DNA from: JAVBKB01 sp031554275
Lineage (GTDB): Bacteria > Bacillota > Bacilli > JARBTR01
Direction: 5' to 3'
DNA: 22,831 nucleotides
Assembly (NCBI GenBank): GCA_031554275.1
Contig: JAVBKB010000139.1
Coordinates: 1-22,831, forward strand
Shown here: positions 1 to 7,142 of the stretch, piece after piece
Numbering within the stretch: the stretch's first letter is position 1
Layout: each line of letters opens with the position of its first letter
Made by a program: the position numbers and the translations under genes
Notes under the pieces: generated by a model
The model's database searches: none
What the model saw: only the letters and a program-made list of their open reading frames with translations
Told to the model about the DNA's origin: nothing

Positions 1-52
1 ATACGAAAAATGAACACCAAATTTTCGAGAGAAACGAATGAACCTTATGTAG

Positions 53-58
53 TATAAT
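53..58 (+). promoter_or_regulatory. possible -10 box upstream of ylmH
   Basis: A perfect TATAAT lies 35 bases before the preferred ylmH start. I see no good -35 hexamer at 16-18 bases and no TGn extension, so it could equally be chance in AT-rich DNA. The window begins 52 bases upstream, so co-transcription from earlier genes cannot be excluded. Confidence 0.3.
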
Positions 59-92
59 GATTAGCAGAAAAAAATCGAGCGGGAGTAAACGT

Positions 93-869
93 ATGAGCAT
101 TTATCAGCATTTTCTTAAAGATGAGCACGCTTTTATAGATAAAATATTGGAATTATCAGACAGAGTGAATCTAACAGGTCATTCGAAGCTACTGGATTTT
201 ATGTCTCCTAGAGAACAGGAAATCATTCAGTCACTTGTAGGCGAGAAGCGAGCTCGGTTCTCTGGTGGGACAAGTGATGCCGAGAGAAAACGTTGTTTGC
301 TGGTAGCAATGGGTTTAGAGAATGATACTTTAGCTGACTTTGCGATCAAGATCCTACGAATGAAATATGCAGCCAAATTTTCTAGCATTACACATCAACA
401 AGTATTAGGTACATTGATGTCGCTTGGTGTTGATCGTAGCAAGTTCGGAGATATTTATTTGCAAGAGGGTTTTGTTGATATTATTGTTTGTAAAGACTTT
501 GCTGACTATATTGTAAATCACGTTGATCGCATTGGTAAATCAGCTGTTCAGATGAAAGAAATCTCAATGTCTGAACTAGCCCCAGTTACGGACCAATGGA
601 ACGAGAAGCGAGTAACAGTGAGCTCAATGCGATTAGATGTGATCTTATCAGAGGTATTGAACTTGTCTCGTCAAAAAAGCCAAACGGTCATTGAACAAGG
701 GAAAGTCAGGGTCAACTGGCAATCAATCGAAAACAAATCAGCCGAGCTAACGCAAGGGGATCTGATATCCGTTAGGGGTTTTGGTAGACTGAAAATTCTT
801 TCTGTTGAAGGGCAAACCAAGAAAGCCAAATGGCGGGTACTAGTGGGCGAATCTATACGTGCCACCTAG
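93..869 (+). CDS. ylmH: YlmH-type S4-domain RNA-binding protein
   Basis: A 258-residue protein of the YlmH family, whose Bacillus member is about the same length. The N-terminal and central parts carry the family signature (the LTGHSKLLDFMSPREQ segment and GTLMSLGVDRSKFGDI). An S4 RNA-binding domain follows in the last third, with VSSMRLDVILSEVLNLSR and VIEQGKVRVNW. The family sits with the division gene cluster in many Gram-positives and has been linked to 50S-bound ribosome-associated quality control, overlapping with RqcP. An ATG at 57 opens the same frame 12 codons earlier, but the GGGAG at 81-85 lies 7 bases before the ATG at 93, so I choose that start. The usual downstream partner divIVA is absent; a wall hydrolase follows. 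I see no convincing terminator between them. Function is inferred from family, not from catalytic residues. Confidence 0.9.
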   Translation: MSIYQHFLKDEHAFIDKILELSDRVNLTGHSKLLDFMSPREQEIIQSLVGEKRARFSGGTSDAERKRCLLVAMGLENDTLADFAIKILRMKYAAKFSSITHQQVLGTLMSLGVDRSKFGDIYLQEGFVDIIVCKDFADYIVNHVDRIGKSAVQMKEISMSELAPVTDQWNEKRVTVSSMRLDVILSEVLNLSRQKSQTVIEQGKVRVNWQSIENKSAELTQGDLISVRGFGRLKILSVEGQTKKAKWRVLVGESIRAT

Positions 870-961
870 CTTAAATTTGTCGGAAAAGCCTGCCTATTCG
901 AATTATTTAATAATCTTACATTACATTTCTCCGTTTATTTGTTCCCTAATTGCAAATGGAT

Positions 962-989
962 TGTAAATAGCATGTTACTTGTTTGTAAT
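962..989 (+). promoter_or_regulatory. WalR (YycF)-type operator, three phased half-sites
   Basis: Three direct copies of TGTWAH occur in helical phase: TGTAAA at 962-967, TGTTAC at 973-978 and TGTAAT at 984-989, each separated by exactly 5 bases. The known WalR box is TGTWAH-N5-TGTWAH, so this is two overlapping boxes. A reverse-orientation copy, TTTACA, lies at 998-1003. The array ends 54 bases before the start of an NlpC/P60 wall hydrolase, the class of gene WalRK activates in Bacilli. A possible -10 is GATAAT at 1014-1019; the -35 region is weak, as expected for an activated promoter. The gene has its own GGAG at 1032-1035. Confidence 0.75.
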
Positions 990-1043
990 AATCATCGTTT
1001 ACAATTTAGTTAAGATAATAAATAGTGAGCGGAGAACCCAAAT

Positions 1044-2096
1044 ATGAAAAAAAGCACTAAAGTAGTTTTAACATCTGTACTTTCAGCATCTGTATTGTTT
1101 GGAGGGGCAGATTTTTTACCAATAAATGTTGCTAAGGCTCAAACAGTTGAGAAAACCAAAAGCACCACAGTGAAAACAGCAGCACCAAAAGAGCAAATTA
1201 CTTTAGACGGTTGGGTAATGAAGAACAATGATTGGTTCTATTACACAAATGATGCAATGGTTAAGGATTGGGTCTTTGTCAATGGCTATTGGTATTACAT
1301 GAAGAATAATGGCACTATGGCTTCAGCAGAATGGCTTAAATGGAATAAGAATTGGTATTACTTGAACCCAAATGGAGTAATGGCAACTGGCTGGGTTCAG
1401 TGGAACAATAATTGGTATTATCTGCATCCAAATGGAGTAATGGCGACTGGCTGGCTTAAATGGAATAATCATTGGTATTTTCTCGAATCAAATGGAGTAA
1501 TGACGACTGGCTGGTTTAAGTGGAATAAGAATTGGTACTTCCTGCACCCAAATGGAGTAATGGCTACTGACTGGATTCAGTGGAACAGTAACAAGTATTA
1601 TCTAGACTCTGATGGTATCATGAAAATAAGTGGTACACTTGCCTCTGGAGGTGTTACTTATACATTCTCTGGTGATGGAATTGCAAGACCCAAAGTCGAA
1701 AAAAAAGTCGAACAAAAAGTCGAACAAAAAGCGGATCTATCAGGCTTGATTAAATACGCAGAACAGTTTCGAGGAATACGTTATAGAAGTGGCGGTTCAA
1801 CCACGGCAGGCTTCGATTGCTCTGGTTTTGTCACTTATGTGTATCGAAACTATGCGGGAATTTCTTTACCAAGAACTTGCTCAGGTTTGTACACATCAGG
1901 AACTGCAGTATCGCGTGCTAACCTAGAGCCTGGAGATCTTGTACTCTTCAATACACGTGGGGGCCCTTCACATGTTGCGATTTACGCTGGAAACAACAGA
2001 ATTATTCATTGCTATAATTCTGGTGGCGTAGGTTACAGTAACCTAAGTGAGTCATATTGGAATGCAAGATATCTTGGCGCAAGAAGAATTAAATAG
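1044..2096 (+). CDS. secreted NlpC/P60 peptidoglycan hydrolase with wall-binding repeats
   Basis: A 350-residue secreted cell-wall endopeptidase. Residues 1-34 form a signal peptide (basic MKKSTK, hydrophobic stretch, likely cleavage after AKA near residue 31-32). Residues about 54-215 hold seven or so repeats of roughly 20 residues rich in Trp, Tyr and Gly (pattern GWxxWNxxWYYLxPNGVMAT), resembling the choline/glucan-binding repeat superfamily, so they probably anchor the enzyme to wall polymers. A Lys/Glu linker with VEQK repeats follows, then NlpC/P60 from about 232 to 350. The catalytic Cys259 lies in DCSG, His310 in PSHVAIY and His322 in IIHC, so the triad looks intact. Members cleave gamma-D-Glu-diamino acid or related stem-peptide bonds. 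It stands alone between a WalR-type operator and a strong terminator, which fits growth-linked wall remodelling. Confidence 0.92.
   Translation: MKKSTKVVLTSVLSASVLFGGADFLPINVAKAQTVEKTKSTTVKTAAPKEQITLDGWVMKNNDWFYYTNDAMVKDWVFVNGYWYYMKNNGTMASAEWLKWNKNWYYLNPNGVMATGWVQWNNNWYYLHPNGVMATGWLKWNNHWYFLESNGVMTTGWFKWNKNWYFLHPNGVMATDWIQWNSNKYYLDSDGIMKISGTLASGGVTYTFSGDGIARPKVEKKVEQKVEQKADLSGLIKYAEQFRGIRYRSGGSTTAGFDCSGFVTYVYRNYAGISLPRTCSGLYTSGTAVSRANLEPGDLVLFNTRGGPSHVAIYAGNNRIIHCYNSGGVGYSNLSESYWNARYLGARRIK
1321..1620 (+). repeat. 60-bp tandem repeats encoding wall-binding motifs
   Basis: Five consecutive 60-base units run in frame inside the hydrolase gene. The repeat ends AATGGAGTAATGGC and the middle of each unit encodes WNxxWYYL. 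DNA identity between the central units is high, while flanking units at 1201-1320 are more diverged. Such DNA is prone to gain or loss of units by slippage. Confidence 0.9.
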
Positions 2097-2111
2097 TTAT
2101 TGGAAATTTTC

Positions 2112-2138
2112 AGCTTGGGAGAAATCCCAAGCTTTTTT
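2112..2138 (+). terminator. intrinsic terminator after the NlpC/P60 gene
   Basis: A perfect 9-bp stem (AGCTTGGGA at 2112-2120 with TCCCAAGCT at 2125-2133), a GAAA tetraloop, and a T-run directly after. It lies 15 bases past the stop codon. Confidence 0.93.
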
Positions 2139-2311
2139 AATGCAGTCAATCAGTCAGAGGATAAGAATTCATTTAGAGTTCAAAATAAGATGAATCCTAT
2201 GTTTTTTTGATGCAACTTAGCTACTGTTGTGATTAAGCGATATCGGGAAAGGTTTCTAAAAAAAAGAGGATCAGTTTTCGAGAATGTGGAAAAGTATTTT
2301 TTCGATAAAAA

Positions 2312-2320
2312 TGTTATGAT
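2312..2320 (+). promoter_or_regulatory. extended -10 promoter of the alcohol dehydrogenase gene
   Basis: TGtTATGAT reads as an extended -10 element, 33 bases before the preferred start. There is no strong -35. I looked for a Rex-type TTGTGA palindrome nearby and did not see one. Confidence 0.5.
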
Positions 2321-2353
2321 AGCAAATGAGAAAAAACAAAGGAGATGAATCAA

Positions 2354-3517
2354 ATGCTTAATTTCGAATTCAAAAACCCAACTAAATTAATTTTTGGAAA
2401 AGGGCAATTAGAACAGCTTCAGAAAGAAATTCCACAGTACGGTAAGAGAGTCCTAGTCACCTATGGGGGAGGCAGCATTAAGAAAATTGGCTTGTATGAT
2501 AAAGTCATGAATTTATTGAAGTCGATGGATTTGCAGATATTTGAGTTTGGCGGAATCGAACCAAATCCGAGAATTACAACTGCTAGAAAGGCAATTGAAC
2601 TTTGCAAACAGGAAAAGATTGAATTTATTCTTGCTGTTGGCGGAGGTAGTGTAATTGACTGCACAAAATTGATTGCAGCAGGTAGTAAATATGATGGAGA
2701 TGCATGGGATTTGGTTGTCGGAAAACATGTAACAACCGAAGTCATACCGTTTGGAACGGTACTGACACTGGCTGCAACAGGATCGGAAATGAATAGTGGC
2801 AGTGTGATCACGAATTGGGAAACAAATGAGAAATATGGCTGGGGTTCACCACTAACTTTTCCACAGTTCTCAATCCTAGATCCTGAACACACATTTAGTG
2901 TACCGCTAGACCAAACGATTAATGGCGTTGTTGATATGATGGCGCATGTCTACGAGCTTTACTTTCATCATGGCAAGAACACACCTCTACAAGACCGGAT
3001 GTGCGAAGGCGTACTCCGTACTGTAATGGAAAATGGTCCTAAACTAGTGAAGGATCTTCACAATTACGAATACCGGGAAACCATTCTTTACTGTGGCACG
3101 ATTGCTTTAAATGGTTATTTACGAGTAGGAGTAATGGGAGATTGGGCATCACACAACATCGAACATGCAGTTTCTGGAGTGTATGATATTCCACATGGCG
3201 CTGGACTTGCGATCATCTTCCCGAACTGGATGAAGCATGTCATGCACGAAAATGTGAGTCGCTTCAAACAATTTGCGATAGAAGTATTTCATGTTGACCC
3301 TGCTAGCAAGACAGATGAGGAAATTGCACTTGCAGGTATTGAAATGAATCAAGCATTTTGGACATCCATTGGTGCACCAACAAGACTTGCAGACTTTAAT
3401 ATTGATGATTCCAAACTAGATCTTTTAGTAGAACGCGCGATGGTGAAAGGCGCTTTCGGCTTCTTTAAGAAGTTAGAAGCTGCAGATGTGCGTGCAATAT
3501 TGCAAGCTTCAATGTAG
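2354..3517 (+). CDS. iron-containing, NAD(P)H-dependent alcohol (butanol-type) dehydrogenase
   Basis: A 387-residue group III metal-dependent alcohol dehydrogenase of the BDH/YqhD/YugJ type. It reduces aldehydes to alcohols with NAD(P)H in the cytosol. Visible marks are the nucleotide-binding GGGSVID near residue 96 and four likely metal ligands: Asp194 and His198 (DMMAH), His267 (WASH) and His281 (IPHGAG). These positions match those I recall for E. coli YqhD. The ATG at 2345 directly abuts the GGAG at 2341-2344; the ATG at 2354 is 9 bases away, so I choose it, and it gives the usual family length. It is a single-gene unit with its own promoter and a terminator shared with the convergent gene. 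The likely role is fermentative redox balance or aldehyde detoxification; the substrate cannot be read from sequence. Confidence 0.92.
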   Translation: MLNFEFKNPTKLIFGKGQLEQLQKEIPQYGKRVLVTYGGGSIKKIGLYDKVMNLLKSMDLQIFEFGGIEPNPRITTARKAIELCKQEKIEFILAVGGGSVIDCTKLIAAGSKYDGDAWDLVVGKHVTTEVIPFGTVLTLAATGSEMNSGSVITNWETNEKYGWGSPLTFPQFSILDPEHTFSVPLDQTINGVVDMMAHVYELYFHHGKNTPLQDRMCEGVLRTVMENGPKLVKDLHNYEYRETILYCGTIALNGYLRVGVMGDWASHNIEHAVSGVYDIPHGAGLAIIFPNWMKHVMHENVSRFKQFAIEVFHVDPASKTDEEIALAGIEMNQAFWTSIGAPTRLADFNIDDSKLDLLVERAMVKGAFGFFKKLEAADVRAILQASM

Positions 3518-3566
3518 AAAACTATATTTGTCAGAAATCATTATTCGACGAAATCTATCTAATGTC

Positions 3567-3604
3567 AAAAAGATTGCTACCTTTTATCAGGAGCAATCTT
3601 TTTT
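3567..3604. terminator. bidirectional terminator between convergent genes
   Basis: A perfect 12-bp inverted repeat (AAAAAGATTGCT at 3567-3578 with AGCAATCTTTTT at 3592-3603) with a 13-base loop. The A-run and T-run at its two ends let it act in both directions, for the dehydrogenase gene and for the convergent exporter gene. Confidence 0.92.
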
Positions 3605-3635
3605 CTGTCATTAGAAATTTTTATAACTTAAAAAT

Positions 3636-4637
3636 TTAAAGCAACCCAATAAAATACTGCACTAACAATGAGATAGCTGCAATTGCAAACCAGCAGCCCA
3701 ATCCTAGCAGAACGGGTCTTGCCCCATTTCGTATGAGCCCGGCCAGATTTGTTTTGAGTCCAATCGCCGCTATTGACATGACTATGAGGAATTTCCCGAT
3801 GACGGCGAACTGCTTATAAACATCTAAAGGTAGAAATGAGCATAGCAATGAAGTTGTCACAAAACCAAGAATAAACCACGGGAACAGCTTAATAAATGAG
3901 AATTGATCGCTCATTGTTGTTTCTTTCGAGTTTCTAGCAATGAATATGGTCAATAACAGTGAAAATGGAATGATCATTAGTGTTCGTGTTAGCTTCACAA
4001 CAGTTGCGATTTGCAAGGAACTCGCACCATAACTGGAGGCAGCCGCGACCACTGAGGAGGTGTCATTGATGGCAGTCCCTGCCCAAATACCAAATCCAAG
4101 TTGCGACATTCCAAGGGCATGACCAAGAGCAGGGAAGATGAAAACCGCCGCAATATTGAAAAGGAAGATTGTTGAAATTGCGCGTGAGATTTCCTGATCA
4201 TTAGCATTAATAATAGGAGCAGTTGCAGCAATCGCAGAGCCACCACAGATCGCAGTACCAACACCGATAAGAATATTAGTATTGCGATCAATTTTCAGAA
4301 TCCTTCCGAAAACATAGGCAGCTATGAGTGCCGTCAAAAGCGTAAATATCAGCACCTGTATCGATTGAGCACCAGTCAATATCATTTGTTTGAAATCCAT
4401 CTCAAATCCAAGCAGAATAATTGAAGCCTGCAATATCTTTTTGGATGTGAAATTCACACCAGCATCAAAAGATGTGGGTAGCCTGATCAGGTTACTCAGT
4501 AGAATTCCAATGAATATTGCTAGTACTGCCGGCCCAGCGAATCGAAAGGGTGCAAGGGGTGAAATAACCCACCAAGCGATACTGGCGATCAAGAATGACA
4601 ACAGAACGCCACTTAAATTAGAAGACAGCTTTTTCAT
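3636..4637 (-). CDS. YeiH/UPF0324 family membrane protein, putative sulfate exporter family
   Basis: A 333-residue polytopic membrane protein with about ten hydrophobic segments, the first at residues 10-26. It belongs to the conserved YeiH family (PF03601), shown by GTAICGGSAIAATAP near residues 127-141 and the WAGTAINDTSSVVAA segment near 186-200. Members are annotated as putative sulfate exporters, but substrate evidence for the family is thin. The ATG is preceded by GAGG six bases upstream. It is monocistronic, with a short palindrome just upstream that could be an operator. Family assignment is firm; the transported substrate is not established. Confidence 0.9.
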   Translation of the reverse strand: MKKLSSNLSGVLLSFLIASIAWWVISPLAPFRFAGPAVLAIFIGILLSNLIRLPTSFDAGVNFTSKKILQASIILLGFEMDFKQMILTGAQSIQVLIFTLLTALIAAYVFGRILKIDRNTNILIGVGTAICGGSAIAATAPIINANDQEISRAISTIFLFNIAAVFIFPALGHALGMSQLGFGIWAGTAINDTSSVVAAASSYGASSLQIATVVKLTRTLMIIPFSLLLTIFIARNSKETTMSDQFSFIKLFPWFILGFVTTSLLCSFLPLDVYKQFAVIGKFLIVMSIAAIGLKTNLAGLIRNGARPVLLGLGCWFAIAAISLLVQYFIGLL

Positions 4638-5033
4638 GAGGAACCTCGAGGGATAGTATGTGACATACGTTTATCTTTGGATCTTCTGAACGGCAATTGG
4701 GACAACCAACCAACCAAAGTTTGATTCTTTTCTGGCAGTTGTATAAGCAACATGAAACCTCAAAAACACCATACTCAAGGGTACAGTGTTTTATGAGAAA
4801 AAGATATTTAAAAGGTAGAGAATTGCATTAAATAAACAAAACTTGAGTCAATCTCATCATCGTTACTTGTTAGTTGGAGCCATATCGGAAGACAGTTGCT
4901 TTAATTGGGCAAGAATTCTCTCGACTTTCTGTCCACTATTAGTAGACTAGCCACATCTCAACTTGTTTTCATCTAGAGTCCTAATGTTTATTGGAATACT
5001 AGGAAGACGTCCCAATTACATGATGAAATTGAT
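4638..5033. other. 396-bp non-coding gap
   Basis: I find no supportable gene here on either strand. It holds the palindrome at 4656-4668, a run of CCAA repeats near 4710-4722, and a weak imperfect hairpin around 4763-4793 (AAAACAC paired with GTGTTTT). That hairpin could be a poor terminator for the small minus-strand gene at 5034-5141, but it lies about 240 bases beyond that gene's stop codon. Confidence 0.5.
4656..4668. promoter_or_regulatory. palindrome upstream of the YeiH-family gene, possible operator
   Basis: GTATGT-G-ACATAC is a perfect 6-bp inverted repeat around one base, 19 bases upstream of the start codon on the minus strand. The location suits a repressor or activator site. No regulator family is identifiable from the motif alone. 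Confidence 0.3.
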
Positions 5034-5141
5034 TCATTTTTTCTTTTTTCTATTAAGATAACGATTAATAACGAACTCTGCTATTAACAAGAAAACAATA
5101 AATATTCCAAGATAAGTTAATGCTGTATATACGAATTTCAT
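5034..5141 (-). CDS. 35-residue single-pass membrane protein
   Basis: A short ORF missed by length cut-offs. ATG at 5141 is preceded by GAGGTG at 5149-5154 with 7 bases of spacing, and by an extended -10 promoter at 5177-5185. The peptide begins MKFVYTALTYLG, has one hydrophobic segment at about residues 4-25 (GIFIVFLLIAEFVI), and ends in a basic tail NRYLNRKKKK. The architecture is that of a small membrane protein with its C-terminus probably inside the cell. I do not recognise a family. Candidates are a modulator of a larger membrane protein or a small hydrophobic toxin, but I see no antisense promoter that would support the latter. It stands alone between the YeiH-family gene and the azoreductase gene. 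Confidence 0.72.
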   Translation of the reverse strand: MKFVYTALTYLGIFIVFLLIAEFVINRYLNRKKKK

Positions 5142-5176
5142 GAAATAACACCTCGAAAAAGAAAATCACTTGTTGT

Positions 5177-5185
5177 ATTATATCA
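5177..5185 (-). promoter_or_regulatory. extended -10 promoter of the 35-residue membrane protein gene
   Basis: Read on the minus strand this is TGaTATAAT, a perfect extended -10. It is 35 bases upstream of the start codon, leaving room for the GAGGTG ribosome-binding site. The -35 region has no clear hexamer, which extended -10 promoters tolerate. Confidence 0.65.
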
Positions 5186-5401
5186 TAAAATCAGACCTGA
5201 ATTGGGATTTTTTCATACCCAAAAGGATTTTTTTGATATCGGTTACATAAGTGTAGAGAAAATGTAGGCACAACGCTACGGTGACAAATTCAAAATCATA
5301 AACCTAACTCAAAATGTTCTCTTTATTTCTGACAATGAGGTCTTCGATCGATCCCCAAACACAACCATTTGCATGACTATTCCATCGTTAAATGAAAAAA
5401 A

Positions 5402-6061
5402 TTATAACGATGCCATCTCCCGAGCAGCAACTTTTGCTTTTTCAATCGCTTCATTGACAATTTCCTCAATTTTTTTTGGAAAGTGATCTGTTCCCTCGGC
5501 ATAAATCAATGGCTGAACTGTTAGGCCAAGGAATTTCATTGCAATTGTTAAGTAGCGATCACCTGACTCTAGTTCCATCAATGGACCTTCAGAGTAGATA
5601 CCACCACGGGTTTGGATATGTTGAACATGTCCAGTGAGTAGCCCATGACGATTGTTGGGTGTTGCCTTGAATGTCTTTCCCGCAATAAACAAGTTATCGA
5701 TATACTTCTTCAATATATGGGGAGCTCCGAGATTCCAAACCGGGGTCACAAACACATAATAGTCCGCTGCCATAAATTTCTCCGCACACTTAATATGGGC
5801 AGAGTACTTCCGTTGTTGATCAGGTGTTAAATCCTCGATTTTCATATTCCGAAAAGAAAGTCCAACCCGAGCATACAACAAATCTGTGTCGATTTCGGGG
5901 TTTTCATCTTCGCCCATCCGAAATAGGTCTAGCTTTTCAATCTCAATATCTGGCTGGATCTCTTTAAATGCTTCCAAATAAGCTTGACCAATGCGTAATC
6001 CTTTTGACATGGCGATATCAGTTTTGGGATTCGCCACTATGTACAATAATTTTTTTCCCAT
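5402..6061 (-). CDS. FMN-dependent NADH:quinone reductase / azoreductase (AzoR family)
   Basis: A 219-residue flavodoxin-fold oxidoreductase of the AzoR/AcpD family, a little longer than the usual 200-211. The N-terminal strand and phosphate-binding loop (LLYIVANPKTDIAMSKGLR, residues 5-23) and the FMN/active-site segment TPVWNLGAPHILKKYIDN (106-123) followed by AGKTF are characteristic. Such enzymes transfer two electrons from NAD(P)H to quinones or azo compounds and act in quinone detoxification as cytosolic dimers. AGGGAG lies 6 bases before the ATG. The gene is divergent from the DUF2238 gene and has its own promoter. No regulator of the usual MarR or redox type is adjacent. Confidence 0.88.
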   Translation of the reverse strand: MGKKLLYIVANPKTDIAMSKGLRIGQAYLEAFKEIQPDIEIEKLDLFRMGEDENPEIDTDLLYARVGLSFRNMKIEDLTPDQQRKYSAHIKCAEKFMAADYYVFVTPVWNLGAPHILKKYIDNLFIAGKTFKATPNNRHGLLTGHVQHIQTRGGIYSEGPLMELESGDRYLTIAMKFLGLTVQPLIYAEGTDHFPKKIEEIVNEAIEKAKVAAREMASL

Positions 6062-6095
6062 AAAATCTCCCTTGAAATTTTTGTAGACATTTTGT

Positions 6096-6101
6096 ATTAT
6101 A
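6096..6101 (-). promoter_or_regulatory. -10 box of the azoreductase gene
   Basis: TATAAT on the minus strand, 34 bases upstream of the azoreductase start. The -35 region is weak. Confidence 0.45.
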
Positions 6102-6248
6102 ACCGATTAAAGTGTTGAAAATTTGACTATTATATGGATTTTACATCACGAAATTAAATTATTACGAATAAATTGTAAGAAACTATCTAAATCTATGGTA
6201 AAACTTTATCGGAAATCCAAATAAGTGGGTACAGAAATGGAGTATTAA

Positions 6249-6869
6249 ATGAAGAAGATTTCTGGCATACATGGATGCTTGTTTTGCATAATTCTGGCTG
6301 TCTTAATTTGGTCAGGGATTCATCCTACTGATAGAAAGACATGGTATCTTGAGGTTGGACCAGCTTGCATTTGTTTATTGATTCTCATTTTCACATATCA
6401 TAAATTCCGTTTCACGACAATGTCATATGTGATTGTAACCATTTTGGTTATTTTCATTTTTATTGGTGGTCACTATACATATAATGATGTGCCAGGGTTT
6501 GAGTGGTTGGAAAAGCATACAGAGTTAAAGCGAAACCACTATGATCGGTTTGGTCATTTTGCTAAAGGTTTTTTGGCACTCGTGCTTCGTGAATTATTGT
6601 TGAGGCGGAGTTTACTACCAAAAGGGTTCTTTCTAACGGCTGTGGTCACATCATTTGTGCTTTCACTAGCAGCATTGTATGAGATTGGTGAGTGGATCAC
6701 CGCCAAAATCATGGGGAAATCGGCACATGAATTTCTCGGCACACAGGGTGATATCTGGGATTCTGAGTGGGACATGGCCTTGGCAACCTTAGGTGCGATT
6801 ATTGCCCTTTGTCTGCTGGTGAAACTGCAAAATTCCATTTTGGAAAAGCTCGACCATAAGGCAAACTAA
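6249..6869 (+). CDS. DUF2238 (YjdF-type) integral membrane protein
   Basis: A 206-residue membrane protein with about six hydrophobic segments (roughly 8-21, 33-48, 56-73, 104-115, 125-147 and 176-192). Conserved polar motifs mark the DUF2238/YjdF family: GGHYTYNDVPGFEW (73-86), NHYDRFGHFAKGF (95-107), YEIGEWITAK (144-153) and TQGDIWDSEWDM (165-176). The Asp, His and Glu positions inside or next to membrane segments suggest metal or substrate binding, but the family has no established function. GGAG at 6239-6242 precedes the ATG by 6 bases. It is monocistronic, and a two-way terminator lies downstream. Confidence 0.85.
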   Translation: MKKISGIHGCLFCIILAVLIWSGIHPTDRKTWYLEVGPACICLLILIFTYHKFRFTTMSYVIVTILVIFIFIGGHYTYNDVPGFEWLEKHTELKRNHYDRFGHFAKGFLALVLRELLLRRSLLPKGFFLTAVVTSFVLSLAALYEIGEWITAKIMGKSAHEFLGTQGDIWDSEWDMALATLGAIIALCLLVKLQNSILEKLDHKAN

Positions 6870-7041
6870 TCCTAATTGTCGTTAGAATCTGTATCCTGAT
6901 TCCCGATAACAACACAAAGCAGAAATGGCGGAAATCCCAATCTACTTTGTCAGTCAAGACTAGCATACCCAGTTGATCACTTTTTCCTTACGCACAAAGA
7001 AGTTTTCTCTGTTTTCGGAATCACTTTGAATAAAGCTGAAA

Positions 7042-7075
7042 AAAGATGAAATCCCAATAGAGGGAATTTCATCTT
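7042..7075. terminator. bidirectional terminator
   Basis: An AAAGATGAAAT-CCC arm pairs with GGG-A-ATTTCATCTTT, about 14 bp with one bulged base, and has A/T runs on both outer sides. The better T-run is on the minus strand, where it would end the DUF1846 transcript. On the plus strand it lies about 170 bases beyond the DUF2238 gene. Confidence 0.82.
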
Positions 7076-7142
7076 TCTGAAGTTTCTAAATTAGTGTGTA
7101 GACAAATTTTGTGAACGAAATCGCACTTTCATTACTTTGTAA

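Noticed and set aside
176..184. Window-edge mobile element near the tRNA genes
   Set aside because: No integrase, transposase or direct-repeat attachment site was found next to any of the six tRNA genes, so there is no support for an integrated island. The coordinates given are only a placeholder for this window-wide check.
5210..5260. SigB-type promoter (GGGTAT) near the 35-residue gene
   Set aside because: GGGTAT is present on the minus strand, but no GTTT-type -35 lies 13-15 bases upstream.
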